Of a DNA stretch of 64,000 bases, positions 47,280-58,329 are shown one piece after another. This DNA comes from Conus ventricosus (Eukaryota; Mollusca; Gastropoda; Neogastropoda; Conidae), in NCBI GenBank assembly GCA_018398815.1, contig CM031622.1, positions 23,915,697-23,979,696 of the forward strand. The letters run 5' to 3'. The position numbers and the translations under genes were made by a program. The stretch's first letter is position 1. Each line of letters begins with the position of its first letter. A model generated the notes under the pieces. That model was not told the DNA's origin and made no database searches. It saw only the letters and a list, made by a program, of their open reading frames with translations.

Positions 47280-47521
47280 CACACACACACACACACACAC
47301 TACACACACACACCGCGCAGCGCGCACATGCAATCGTACACGCACAGACGTAGGGTCGCGCGCGCGCACGCGCAAACAAGTGCGCCCTCCACCTCAAAAC
47401 ACACACACATAACACGTGCGCGCGCACGAGACAGTACAGAGAGAGAGAGAGGGAGAGAGAGAGAGAGAGAGGAGAGAGAAGAGAGAGAGAGAGTCACGCG
47501 CGCACTGGCCAATCCACCAGG

Positions 47522-47573
<52 letters not shown>

Positions 47574-47582
47574 ATGTGTGTG
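47280..47582. repeat. CA, GA and CA/CG microsatellites
   Basis: CA near 47,280, GA at 47,430-47,495, AC at 47,528-47,570, with CGCG words between. Confidence 0.93.
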
Positions 47583-47944
47583 TGCCGCGCCCACAGTGAC
47601 AAGAGAGAGTATGAATACGAATACAATGTTTTCACACCTTTGTTAGGGGTAAATCATGACTGATCGGTACGCTGATGACGTGTTCGCAATGCTCCCTCAT
47701 TAAGAAAATATAACTTATTTGGACCACCACCACCCCTCGCCCCACCCATCCCCTTCCCTCCTTCAAAAAGAAACTCGAAAGACAAAATACGGCAATAAAT
47801 CCACAACTGAAAAAAAAACAAGGATCGCTTTGAAAGTTACGCTATCCTCGTTCGTCGTCGACATCACCCTTCATCATCATCTCATCATCATCATCATATC
47901 ATTATCAACATCTTCATCATCATTGCTGTACTTTTCTTCTTCTA
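47583..47944. other. Unannotated stretch with TCATCA repeat
   Basis: TCATCA-rich from about 47,870 to 47,930. No gene. Confidence 0.5.
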
Positions 47945-48175
47945 AGCAGCCCTGATATTGGCCCTCGTGATCAGCTGGGCGATAAACAATATGAACTGAA
48001 TTTTAATTCAGAGTACTTATATAGCCCCTATCCTCGCGCAGAGGCCAAGCTCTACGCGTTTTACAATCCACGCCGTCATTTACGCAGCAACGGGCTGCCT
48101 ACCTAGGTAGAGCTATCTGAAGAGCTGTCTGTTGGCGCAACTCATTCGTATCCCCATATCATCTAGTAGTAGTAT
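47945..48175. repeat. SINE-tail modules
   Basis: 'agcagccctgatattggcc' and 'agctgggcgataaacaatat' form the tail module seen at 46,666 in the opposite orientation. They are followed by 'cttatatagcccctatcctc' and 'ggccaagctctacgcg', which resemble a conserved SINE 3' domain. Assignment rests on similarity within the window and general familiarity. Confidence 0.55.
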
Positions 48176-48349
48176 CAGCCTTTCAGGTTTTCGTTCACTC
48201 TTTGGATTTCTCACTGAGGATGCATGCTATGTATACACGTGTCATCCACACCGAAGGCCAAACTGGCCTTCCCTTCCGAAAGTTAGTGTGAACATGAGCA
48301 CTCACACATAGTAGGGTCTGCACGCAGTTCTCTAAGCAAGTATCAGACT

Positions 48350-48350
48350 G

Positions 48351-48421
<71 letters not shown>

Positions 48422-48476
48422 GAGAGGAGGAGAGAGAGTGATGAGAGAGGAGAGTGAGAGAGAGAGAGAGAGAGTT
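48350..48476. repeat. (GA)n microsatellite
   Basis: Nearly continuous GA. Confidence 0.95.
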
Positions 48477-48585
48477 ACAGAATGAATACAACAATCATGA
48501 TGAAACATTTTGGTCATAACATCATATCCAAAAATAAAGGTTCGTCACAGCTTTTCCATCCAATACTTGCGATGGGGGGGGGGGT

Positions 48586-49175
48586 GGGCTGGAATAGCTC
48601 AGTTGCAATACAGCCAGACTTGCGGTCCGGTGGTTGAGGGTTCGAATCTCCGCTGGGGCGTTTCGACACAGGAGTATTTTTCCCTCGGGAGTTGATTGGT
48701 TCTGACTCCACGTCCCCAAAAAGTCCTTCGAACAGGACTATAAACCGATCTTCCGTGCGGTGAACGCACACACGACGTCTTGCACACACGTAAAATCCCA
48801 TTACCAACTTTCGGGGGGGGGGGGGGGGGGGGAGACCAGTTTGGCCGTTGGTATGGAAGACACGCGTGCATACAGCTCGCAGCGAAGGAATGAAATACGG
48901 TGGGAACGGCACTGACTGAATGATGCGGAAAAAACGAATGAATGTAGCCAGTCAGGCAGTTCGTATGGCCAGCACGTGAACAGCTCGTGTGTACAGGAAG
49001 TGTGGACGAAAGGTGAAGCTGGTCTCAAACAGAAAAGGCGCTATACAAGTAGATAGTAATGTTGCTTATAGCCCAGCCGACCGCACAAGGCACGTACAGC
49101 TGTACAGCCGCTATATAAATACGCTTATATACTAATGATAATAATAAGGCTATAAATAAGATATGATATATGTTG
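48586..49175 (+). mobile_element. tRNA-derived SINE with composite tail
   Basis: The A box 'tagctcagttg' (about 48,595) and B box 'gggttcgaatctc' (about 48,639) are better preserved than in the copy at 40,900. Body words 'tttttccctcgggagttg' and 'gcggtgaacgcacac' match that copy. A G run at about 48,814-48,832 interrupts it. The tail 'aaaaggcgctatacaagt' is followed by a second tail module 'gttgcttatagcccagccga' and 'cgctatataaatac'. Confidence 0.85.
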
Positions 49176-49440
49176 CTTAACCAGATAAAACATGATAATA
49201 ACAATTATGTGATATGATAATATATGTATTCAACATGATAAGAACAATGTATAATAACAATGGTACATGTCAACAGATAAGACAATGATAATAACAATAA
49301 CAAATAATGATAATGATAATGGTGCTTCGACAGATAAGGATAATGACAATAACGAAAACAATAATAGTTATAACAATTCTGGTGCTTCAACAGATAAGAA
49401 TATGATAATAAATAACAATAAAAATTGATAATGATAATGT
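49128..49440. repeat. GATAAT-rich array with ~60-90 bp higher order
   Basis: AT-rich GATAAT/AACAAT words, with 'ggtgcttc(g/a)acagataag' recurring about every 60 bp. Confidence 0.8.
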
Positions 49441-49494
49441 GGTGATATGGAGATCAATGAAATCTGTTTGAGAGAACGTCGATTCAAGATTTTA

Positions 49495-49600
49495 AAAAGT
49501 ATTTATAATGATTCCACCGAACAACGTGGATAAACGAATCACAAGACAAAACACGACGCGTTTCGACATCTTAGGTCTTTCTTCAGGCAAGAAAGAAAAC
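49495..49600 (-). repeat. Element fragment with hammerhead-like core (copy 1)
   Basis: On the minus strand 'CTGAAGA' (49,580-49,586) is followed by a short hairpin-forming stretch and then 'GAAACGCGTC' (to 49,555). Next comes 'gtgttttgtcttgtgattcg', shared with 59,980-60,010. The left inverted arm present at 59,832 is missing. Confidence 0.6.
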
Positions 49601-49804
49601 TAGTATTGGTCCATGACAAGAGTTCCGGTGGTTTTCAGCGACTCTGACTGGCCAAACCCCGCATACTGTGGCATGGTTCATTCACATTGTATCTTTTCAT
49701 GGAAATATAACTTCCCAGTATGTTTATCATGTAATGGTTTCAAATCAAGTGCATTCTTTTCAAAATCAAGGTTTGGTTTTAAGATAATGCTCTCTCCCTA
49801 GCTC
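49601..49804. other. Unannotated stretch
   Basis: No feature supported. Confidence 0.45.
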
Positions 49805-49807
49805 TGA

Positions 49808-49909
49808 GTGTGTGTGCGTGTGCGTGTGTGGTGTGTGTGAATTCCATCTCTTTATCTATGCATCGGTGCTACGATGTGGGAGCCAACGCGCGCCGCGCGC
49901 GCGCGCGTG

Positions 49910-49964
<55 letters not shown>

Positions 49965-50042
49965 CGGCGCGCGCTGTTATAGTGTATGCGTCACGTATGT
50001 CTGTACATTGTCATGTATGTCTCTGTGTGTAAACGTGCGCGC

Positions 50043-50109
<67 letters not shown>

Positions 50110-50135
50110 ACGCCCCGCGCGCGCGCGCAAATGTG
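49808..50135. repeat. (GT)n arrays with CGCG interruptions
   Basis: Two long GT runs at about 49,913-49,961 and 50,045-50,108, each flanked by GCGC words. Confidence 0.95.
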
Positions 50136-51063
50136 CTCCTGCCTGCCTGTCTATTTCGCAAGTTTACCACGTTTCATTACTCGGTGAAAGCGCAATTCAG
50201 TTTTCCTTTCCTAGCAACAGTGCATCTAACTTGTGGTTACTTGAGCTTTTTTCGCTGGACGTCAACCAGAGATTAGCCGATAAATCTTGACCTAGATGCG
50301 CATAAAAGAAGGGAAATCTACGCTGCATTCGCACACGTTGTTCTTGCCCCACTTTAACGTACTGGGGGTTTTATACGCAAGACAATCTGAACCACCTTGA
50401 AAAGTGATACACCGTATTCACACACTGGATACTCACGCACAATCTCTCCTAGTGGTCTTCACTTTCAAGCAGACGACTGGAACATTATCCCCTCCGAAGC
50501 AGAAGCCCAGTATCAAGCCAAAGGTCAACGGACAAAAACTTTCCATTCGTGTACTTGTCGTTCGTGAACTGCTTAAAAAAACACAACTTCTTTCATCTCA
50601 TCGTCTCTTCACCGGCTACATTTTTGTCAACTTCACTTGCGCAGACGATCTGTTTAGTTTTTAACCAATCTTCAACCTGGAGAGGCGAATAAGGAAATGA
50701 TGATGTCGCAGTTTGTCTCCCTTTCTCTCCGTTTCTCCCGGTTCTTCGCACAGCTGTCTTCCTCAACAGTGAGGTGGGGGAATGACAGGGGAGACAGTTT
50801 ATAAGAGACAGACACGCATCGTCGGCTCGAAAAGGTTTTGTCATCCTCGGGGTTGGTTACGCTTCGTTGGATTTTCAGTTTTATGTGTACCGCCGGCGTA
50901 ATGTGGTCCTACAATTTGGTTTCTTTGTTTCTTTCTTTCTTTCTTTACTTTTGTTTGTTTGTTTCCCTTCATGAATTCAACCTGAATGAAACAAAGTGTT
51001 GAAACTATTTGAAATGAAAGGAAAGGCTATGAAACACAGGTCTGTCAGTATATGATTAAGTTC

Positions 51064-51064
<1 letters not shown>
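50136..51064. other. Unannotated stretch
   Basis: Single-copy-like, TTTC-rich near 50,920-50,960. Frames at 50,404-50,664 (+) and 50,593-50,844 (-) have no recognisable domain. Confidence 0.5.
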
Positions 51065-51109
<45 letters not shown>

Positions 51110-51154
51110 ACACACAAACACACACTAACTACCGGTGCCCACCATCTCTCTCTG

Positions 51155-51185
<31 letters not shown>

Positions 51186-51215
51186 GTCTCTGTCTCTGTC
51201 TCCCTCTCTCTCTGT
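51065..51215. repeat. (AC)n and (CT)n microsatellites
   Basis: AC at 51,066-51,125, TCTC/TCTG at 51,145-51,212. Confidence 0.95.
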
Positions 51216-51244
51216 ATGGTATGGGGAGCGCACATGCGCTCTAC

Positions 51245-52385
51245 CTATCTATTACTAACTATCACTGTCTGTCTGCCTGTCTATCACTACCTATCACTGC
51301 CTGTCTGTCACTGCCTGTCTATCACTGTCTTTCAATCACTGCCTGTCTATCACTGTCTGTCTGTCACTGCCTGTTATCACTGTCTGTCACTGCCTGTATT
51401 CACTCCTATGCATACTTGTCTGTCTCTGCCTGTCTGTCACTGCCTGTCTATCACTGTCTGTCTCACTGCCTGTATATCACTGCCTATGTCACGACCTGTC
51501 TATCACTGCCTGTCTGTCACTACCTGTCTATCACTGCCTGTCTGTCACTGCCTGTCTATCACTGCCTGTCTATCACTGCCTGTCTGTCACTGCCTGTATA
51601 TCACTGCCTATGTCACTACCTGTCTCTCACTGCCTGTCTGTCACTTCTGTCACTGTGTCGGTCACTGCCTGCCTATCACTGCCTGTCTGTCACACTTCTG
51701 CACTCTGTCTGTCACTGTCTGTCTATCACTGTCTGTCTATCACTGTCTGTCTGTCACTGCCTGTTTCACTGCCTATGTCACTACCTGTCTGTCACTGCCT
51801 GTCTATCACTACCTGTCTGTCACTGCTGTCTATCACTACCTGTCTGTCACTGTCTGTTATCACTCCTGTCTGTCACTGTCTGTCTACACTACCTGTCGGT
51901 CACTGCTCCTATCACTGCTGTCTTCACTACCTGTCTGTCACTGCCTGTCTGTCACTGTCCTGTCTATCACTGTTTCATCACTGTGCGCTGTCACTACCTG
52001 TCTGTCACTGCCTGTCTATCACTGCCTGTCGTCACTCTTCTTCTGTCTGTCACTACCTGTCTGTCACTGCCTGTCTGTCACTGTCTGTCTGTCTGTCACT
52101 ACCTGTTCTGTCACTGCCTGTCTGTCACTGTCTGTCTATCACTCTGTCTATACTTCTTCTCTGTCTGTCCTGCCTGTCTGTCATGCCTGTCTATCACTGC
52201 CTGTTGTCACTGCTGTCTGTCACTACTGTCACTGCCTGTTTGTCCTGCCTGTCGTGTCATGTCTGTCACTACCTGTCTGTTCTACCTGTCTATCACTGCC
52301 GCTGTCACTGCCTGCGTCACTGCCTGTCACTACCTGTTTTCTCACTACCTGTCACTACCTTCTGTCACTGCCTATCTGTCTCTAT
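51245..52385. repeat. 14-bp minisatellite (CTGCCTGTCTRTCA)
   Basis: About eighty units of 'tgcctgtctgtcac' and variants such as 'tgcctgtctatcac'. The 14-bp unit gives three periodic frames, so a 573-codon frame and two other long ones run through it. All are read-through, with only Leu/Ser/Thr/Cys/Val/His repeats. Confidence 0.95.
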
Positions 52386-52571
52386 GAATGTCTCCTCTAT
52401 CTATCTGTCTGTCTCTGTCTGTCTCTGTCTCTGTCTGTCTCTCTGTCTCTCTCTTTCTCTGTCTGTCCGTCTGTCTGTCTGTCTCTCTCTCTGTCTATCT
52501 CTCTCTCTGTCTTTCTGTGGTGTGTGTGCGTGTGTATTTTGTGTGTGTGTGGTGTGTGTGTGGTGTGTGTG

Positions 52572-52608
<37 letters not shown>

Positions 52609-52618
52609 CGCGCGCGCG
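52386..52618. repeat. (TCTG)n and (GT)n microsatellites
   Basis: TCTG/TCTC to about 52,515, then GT with GGTGT breaks and a GCGC end. Confidence 0.94.
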
Positions 52619-53405
52619 GTGTGAGCCTCCACTAACAGTGGCCTATCCACTTCAGCCCCCTCGGAAGACCCAGGGACAGGTCGTGCGGGGAGGTTCATCT
52701 GTGTCTGCTACTGTCCCATCTGTCTCCGTCCTCCCTGTGCTGGCCTGTTTCTCTAGCATGACTGACAACACAGCCCCTCACTCCTTTCACCGGTGCCCCG
52801 GCGAACTGTGCCCCCCCCCCCCCTCCCCCCCCCCCCCCCCCCCACGTCGTTTCTGACCCCCAGGCTCACTCGTGTTCATGATGAAAAAAGACTGAAGACT
52901 GTCTAAAAATCAAAGATTCTGTATGAATTGTCGATTCTATGAACCATCTCAAGCCTTGCTGTTAAGATCAACGGAAATACAAGTCAACACGAAACAAAGT
53001 GCAAAATGGCGCTCAGTCAATAAACGAAACAAAAGAGACCACTATAATCTTATGTCGATGACTATGTCTTTTCTTTTTAATTATTTTATTTCTTTATTTA
53101 TTTTTGATTTACTTATTTTTATTCATGTTTTTTTTTTTTCCTTTTTACTATGTTTTCTTGAACGTTACAACTAACAAGACACCAACGTGCACATACATAA
53201 AACACTTCTCAGGTGACAGTCAGCGTGCCGCGTTGTTTGATTTCATTTGTAATAATCTGAAAAAGACACATTCACTGAAAACTTTCTAATAGTCTATTGT
53301 TTGATGCCATTTATAAAATCTAAAGACGACACATTGGCTGAAAACTAACTAGCCTATTTTGCATTGCGTATTGACTAAGCGTTACTTTTCACCTTGTGGT
53401 AGGAA
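52619..53405. other. Unannotated stretch with poly-C
   Basis: C runs at 52,811-52,842, AT-rich sequence 53,060-53,160. No gene supported. Confidence 0.5.
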
Positions 53406-53408
53406 TAT

Positions 53409-53411
<3 letters not shown>

Positions 53412-53465
<54 letters not shown>

Positions 53466-53475
53466 CAGAGAGAGA
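53412..53475. repeat. (GA)n microsatellite
   Basis: Pure GA run of about 50 bp with a short extension; a C run follows at 53,580-53,602. Confidence 0.95.
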
Positions 53476-53605
53476 AAGGGGCGAAACCCAGAGTTCATGA
53501 GAGTTTTGTCACTAACCCGCTCCCCAGACCAGAATACCGCATGGCGATGTGCATTAGCTTGCCTGTAACGATGATCCATGCCCCCCCCCCCCCCCCCTCC
53601 CCCAA

Positions 53606-54600
53606 ATGTTGGAAACTAACAGAAGTATAGGTTACCATACGGTTTTAAGATTGTGGGCCTCCTTTTTTACCTTGTACATTTTTTTTCTGACACTATGAAG
53701 AACGGTCCTTTCAGCAGCGAAAGAGCGGGTTTGAAACGAGAGATTCAAGTTTTTCTCCACATTATATAACTGTATTTTGACAACTGATCACTCAAGATGT
53801 GTATGAGCTGGTTAAAAGAGAGAGAGAGAGGGAGAGAGAGAGACAGACAGACAGACGTTTGGAACAAATCACTTTAGGACATCCATGGATGTGACAGAAT
53901 TCGCATAACTTTGTAATAGTCCATGAGCCGTCCTATACCCCCCTCCCCCCTAGTGGGGAATTTTCCAGACAGGTACCATTGGAAAGCTTAACATCTAAGC
54001 TACTGAAATCAGGTTGTTTGCCAGCGATCCGTTGCTGGGTGTAGGTGTGGTGAATTTTCAAAGTTAGGTACCCCCCGCTTTTTAAATGGCCGCCACGAAT
54101 ATAGAAAACGTCTTGTCTCAGTTTCTATTAGCGCTAGACATGTGACCATTACCTTCCATCCCATGTTATTGGGTGTGAGAAATCTATTCCTGGTGCTTAT
54201 TTTCTGTTTGAAGGTAATTTTAAAGGTCAAAGGTCATTTCCAAGGTCATTTGTGGCAAAACTGTTACAAAGCTTAGCGTAAGCCATCTAGACAGACGATA
54301 GAGTACGTTAGATCAATTATTTTGGACCACAAAGAATTCATTGTAGAGTTATTGACACCCCACTACCACCCTACAGTCAGAAGGTGAAAATGATTGTTTG
54401 AATTTGGTGCCACTTTTGGTGAATGCTCAAAGTAAGTTACCAGCGAGAATTTTTGCGCCCAGAACTGATCAACAAATATCGGTTGGGTAATCGCCGCCTA
54501 GATAACAAATTAGTCACTCTCCCTACAACAGCTGTCTGATTTTTGTTTCTCTATATCAAAGTACTTTTGGATTTTCAGTGATGTTTCCATTTTTCTAATT
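53606..54600. other. Unannotated stretch
   Basis: Contains 'aaaggtcaaaggtcatttcc'-type words near 54,220 but no clear array, element end or gene. Confidence 0.5.
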
Positions 54601-54601
54601 T

Positions 54602-54651
54602 ACTTTTGGTTGAGTCTGTGTAGGTTCCCCACACAGACTCAACCAAAAAGA
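54602..54651. repeat. 17-21 bp hairpin
   Basis: 'tttggttgagtctgtgt' and its exact complement are separated by 9 bases, with one unpaired A extending the stem. It marks the left edge of the decayed coding remnant that follows. Confidence 0.9.
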
Positions 54652-54839
54652 ATAAAGCAAGCAATGGAGAAAAAGAAAACAGACGAGAAGCCTGTTCAGT
54701 TAACATCAGGCGCGTCAAGGGCACAAAAAAGACATTTAGTGGTCCTACATGCATTGTTCATTACCCCCAGAACAAATCGGACACAAAGTAAGACCCTTAT
54801 TGAAACAAGTTTTCAAAAGATAAAAAGATTCGGTTGCAC

Positions 54840-56185
54840 TTCGACAGTTGCAAGAGGAGGTGAACTGAAGCTACCAAGCATTTGTTGTCAGTGCCAGAAC
54901 AGTACCTCCCTCACATTCATGGCTATCACAGATGGTGTTACCAGAATTTCACAAACACGACCAAACTACTGAAACGAAAGCGCACATCTAATGAAGACTC
55001 GACATCTACTTCTACAAGGACTCGTACAGTTGCACCGTCATCAAGTAGCGTCCTTTTCCCCAGCAGATGAGTGTTTGTTTGTGCAAGATGCGACTAGTAC
55101 GGAAAAGAAAAGAAGAAACCTTGTGAAGTGAGTGACAAAGACGGCAGAAAGCATCAATCAAAAGAGTGCTGAACAAAATAAGGATGAACGAATTCTGGCA
55201 AAGGTCAGGATACAGACCTGGTGGCCAAGGAAGCCCACTATCATAATTCCTGTCGTAGGGCATACACACGTTCCGAGGAGGATCGAAGGCGACAGACTTC
55301 AAGTAGAGACACAAATGTGACAGAAAACGGCTGCTCATGCTGATGCATTTGCAAGCTAGTGTGCTATGTTCAAGACAGCATTATTGAAAGGGTCGTGTTG
55401 AAAGATGACGATGCTGCACTGTCCTCCATATTGCGGACAACTCTTCTGAAGATTCAACGATCACTGTGAATCTCCAGACACAGATGTCTTCATCCTTCTT
55501 CTCAAGTATGCTGAAAGCATCCCCCAGAAGATTCTCTTTGATACAGAGTCTGAAATAAGCGAGGCTCATTGACATCAAGAACGTTGCGCTGACTGTGGGC
55601 AAAGAGATCTGTTCCGTGTTACCCCTGTCCATGCATTCAGCAGATGCGACACGACGAGTGCGTTGTCAGAAAGGGAAAATTGCCCCAATCAAGACCCTCA
55701 AACAGCATCCGAGTATATCAGAACATTTGCTCAGCTTGGTGTCATGGCCAAATTCACCCAACCGTCATGAAAGAACTTGAAGAGTTCACCTGTGTCTTGT
55801 ACAGAGGGCGGGGTTCATGCACCAAAGACATCAACAAGCTTCGATATGAGAAATTTCTAGAGCGATTCAACACCAGTGAGAACTGCTGACCTGTTACGAT
55901 GGTATGGACATGAGTCTGTTGCCACCATGCAGAGATTCTCTGCTCATGCACATTGAGAGAGTGAACTACCAGACACTCATATGGAACCATTCTCACGAGC
56001 CAAAGCCACACATCCCATCACCAGAGGGTCATGATGGCAAAAGACATCTGAAGGACTTGAAGTGACATGGACACGTGCCTCTCATGCCTGCAGAGCTTGT
56101 GGATGTCCTAGCGGAGAATCCGCCCGCCCCAGAAGTTAATGATGCACCAGATTCGTTCAGCTTGACTGACTTTGACACTACTTTG
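54840..56185 (+). pseudogene. Decayed Cys/His-rich, PIN-like protein of a dispersed metazoan family
   Basis: Shifting plus-strand frames show, in order: 'YHRWCYQNFTN' (about 54,919), 'ADECLFV' (about 55,065), 'DLVAKEAHYHNSCRRAYTR' (55,214-55,275), 'SPDTDVFILLLKYAE' (about 55,475-55,520), a damaged 'HSADATRRVRCQKGKIAPIK' where the family has HAFTGCDT-SAF-KGK, 'KELEEFTCVLYRGRGSC' (about 55,770-55,820), 'LPPCRDSLLMHIERVNYQTL' (about 55,920) and 'IPSPEGHDG'. I recognise this order from uncharacterised, highly repeated proteins in mollusc and cnidarian genomes. SPDTDV suggests a PIN/FEN-like nuclease fold, but that function is inference. At least eight frameshifts and stops make it dead. No introns are evident, which favours a retrocopy or transposon-borne origin. 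Confidence 0.65.
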
Positions 56186-57485
56186 TGTTCATTGACAAGG
56201 ATAGCGGCTAGAGTACATCCTCTGTTTTTCTCCATAAATGAACGACATGACAGCAAATTACTCTTGTTGGTCATTCACGGTTACATCTGCTGTGTTTCAA
56301 GACCTTTTATCTTGTCAGAAAGGTACTGAAAGTTCACAAAGAGTACCATTTTTAGCAATGTTTCATTTAGAACCTTTCTCTTTGATAAGAATGATTTGAT
56401 GCTTGAGATGACTTTCTTCTCAGACATGCTATAAAGAAAAGCTGTTGATTTTGTTATGAAAGGCAGTATTGGAGGAGTGTGTCTGCCAAAAGACCTGTGT
56501 GTTTTGTTATACTTGTTATCCCTAATCAAAGGGTTAGAGATGATAATATTAGTTAGACATTTTCATTTTCTTCAAAACAATCATAATATGTATTCTGTTT
56601 TAGAAAATTCCCACAGCGGAACAGTGAGAAATTCGAAAGGAAATGAAGAAGTGAACACCTCAAAGTCAGTTAAATGTTGCAATATACAGGAACCTCAATG
56701 CAACAACCATGCTGAACTGTGGATATGAAGCCTAATACCACTTAGAGGGATCTTTTCATAGAATAACCAGCTAAGAAATAAAAATACTTTGCTAGTAATT
56801 CAAAACTACATGGGTAGTTTTGTGCCTTTTTATTATTTATTTTTTTTTCATTTAAGGGGTAGGGGTGCATATCTGTCATCGTCATCTACTAAATTGCTCT
56901 AGAATCTTGAAAGTAGCTGTAAATGATCTTGGTACTTTGGTCTTACATAAAATACACAAAAACAGTACTTGTGATCGCTGTTTTTCTTGTACGCAAGTTG
57001 AAATCTTCAAATTTTGCGTAAAACGATAGCGCGCATTGGAAAACAACAGGCCACAGATAGGAATGTCCAATCTGGAAGAGTAATAAAATGTTTTCAGAAT
57101 ACAGGGACACTCATGAAGCCTGCCGCACATCGTTTTACAGCCACCATTGGCCAACACGATGAGAAAATGAACTGTTGATATGATGGTCAGCGTTGTTTTT
57201 GTTTGACATGGTAACTTTGACCAAGCGCTGCAGCCACACCCAGCAGAGTTCAGCTGGCAAACAAGCAGAAATCAAAATGGCATGTCTCCACTACACACAA
57301 ATCACTGTCTGCAAAATTCCCCACTATAGGGGGGAGGGTTTCACCTCTTGGCTCACGGACTATAAGGACACGCACGGCAAGATACAAATTCCTCGTTTGA
57401 TCTATTTCCTATGATTCATTGCAGTTTTGACGTGTACACAGGATGTCGTCTCTTGGAAAAGAGCAGGCATTCGAAATATCGGAAT
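56186..57485. other. Unannotated AT-rich stretch
   Basis: No supported gene. Small frames on both strands lack recognisable domains. Confidence 0.5.
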
Positions 57486-57489
57486 GAAT

Positions 57490-57675
57490 ACCCCCCCCAC
57501 CCCCCCCCCCCCCCCCCGCCCACCCTTTCCTCTTTCACTGTTTCTCCTTTCTCTCTGCCTCTGCTGGCTGGCGGCTGCTGGCTGTCTCTCTCTCTCTCTC
57601 TCTCTCTGTTTCTCTTTCTCTCTGTCTCTGTCTGTCTCTCTGTCTGTCTGTCTGTCTGTCTCTCTCTCCTCTCCC
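57490..57675. repeat. Poly-C and (CT)n tracts
   Basis: C runs at 57,490-57,520 and CT/TCTG at 57,580-57,675. The frames here are low-complexity. Confidence 0.94.
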
Positions 57676-57909
57676 ATTGTCAGAAGGTATGTCGGGCCGA
57701 GCGGTGGACCAGTGACCTACTGTGTGTCTCTTGTCGACCGACCCACTTTCCCGTCCCTTCCACCAGTGACGTCAGAGCAGCGTGACCGGCTTTTCTGTAA
57801 ACGATACCTTCACTTCACCGACTCACCTCAATGACATCAGTGTCAAATTTCACTTCCTCCGCCGGCACTGGGTGTGCCGACACAGCCTGTCACAAACACA
57901 CACACACCA

Positions 57910-58195
57910 CACAAATGGTGTGCATTATTCATGGGTCGACTGAGTAACTCTACACGTGGTGTTGCCGACCTGCACACAAGTGGGTGGCATTATTTCATGG
58001 TCTACTGAGCAGCTCTGTAGTGTTATGTTGCCGATTTGCACACAAAGGGACGGCAGTATTTCACTGGGTCTGCAGATAGCTCTGCAGTGTGGTGTTGCTG
58101 ACTTGCACATAATACAACACAAAATGGATGGCATTATTTCGTTGGGTCTACTAAGTAACGCTGCACTGATGTTGCCGACTTGCAAAACACAACCA
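57910..58195. repeat. Four-unit tandem repeat, about 63-72 bp
   Basis: 'ggcattatttcatgg', 'actgagcagctctg' and 'gttgccgacttgcac' recur four times with substitutions and small indels. A C-rich run follows (58,250-58,275). Confidence 0.85.
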
Positions 58196-58329
58196 AGCCG
58201 GCCACATGTTTGGTTAAAAACTGTGTAGGGGTACCCTACGATGAAATCTCCCCCCCCCCCCCCCACCCCCCACCCCCGACCCCATGAGAAGCTCTTTTGA
58301 AGACTTGTATCTGTACCGTCCTGCTTCGA

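Noticed and set aside
48590..48665. tRNA gene suggested by A and B boxes
   Set aside because: The acceptor and anticodon stems do not close, and the segment is the head of a SINE with body and tail.
51135..52856. 573-codon open frame (the longest in the window)
   Set aside because: It runs through a 14-bp tandem repeat and flanking CT/GT microsatellites. The product is only repeated Leu/Ser/Thr/Cys/Val/His words, and two other frames are nearly as long.
57700..57834. piggyBac transposase-like peptide ('RYLHFTD')
   Set aside because: Only a few residues resemble it. No flanking domain, TTAA or inverted ends were found.
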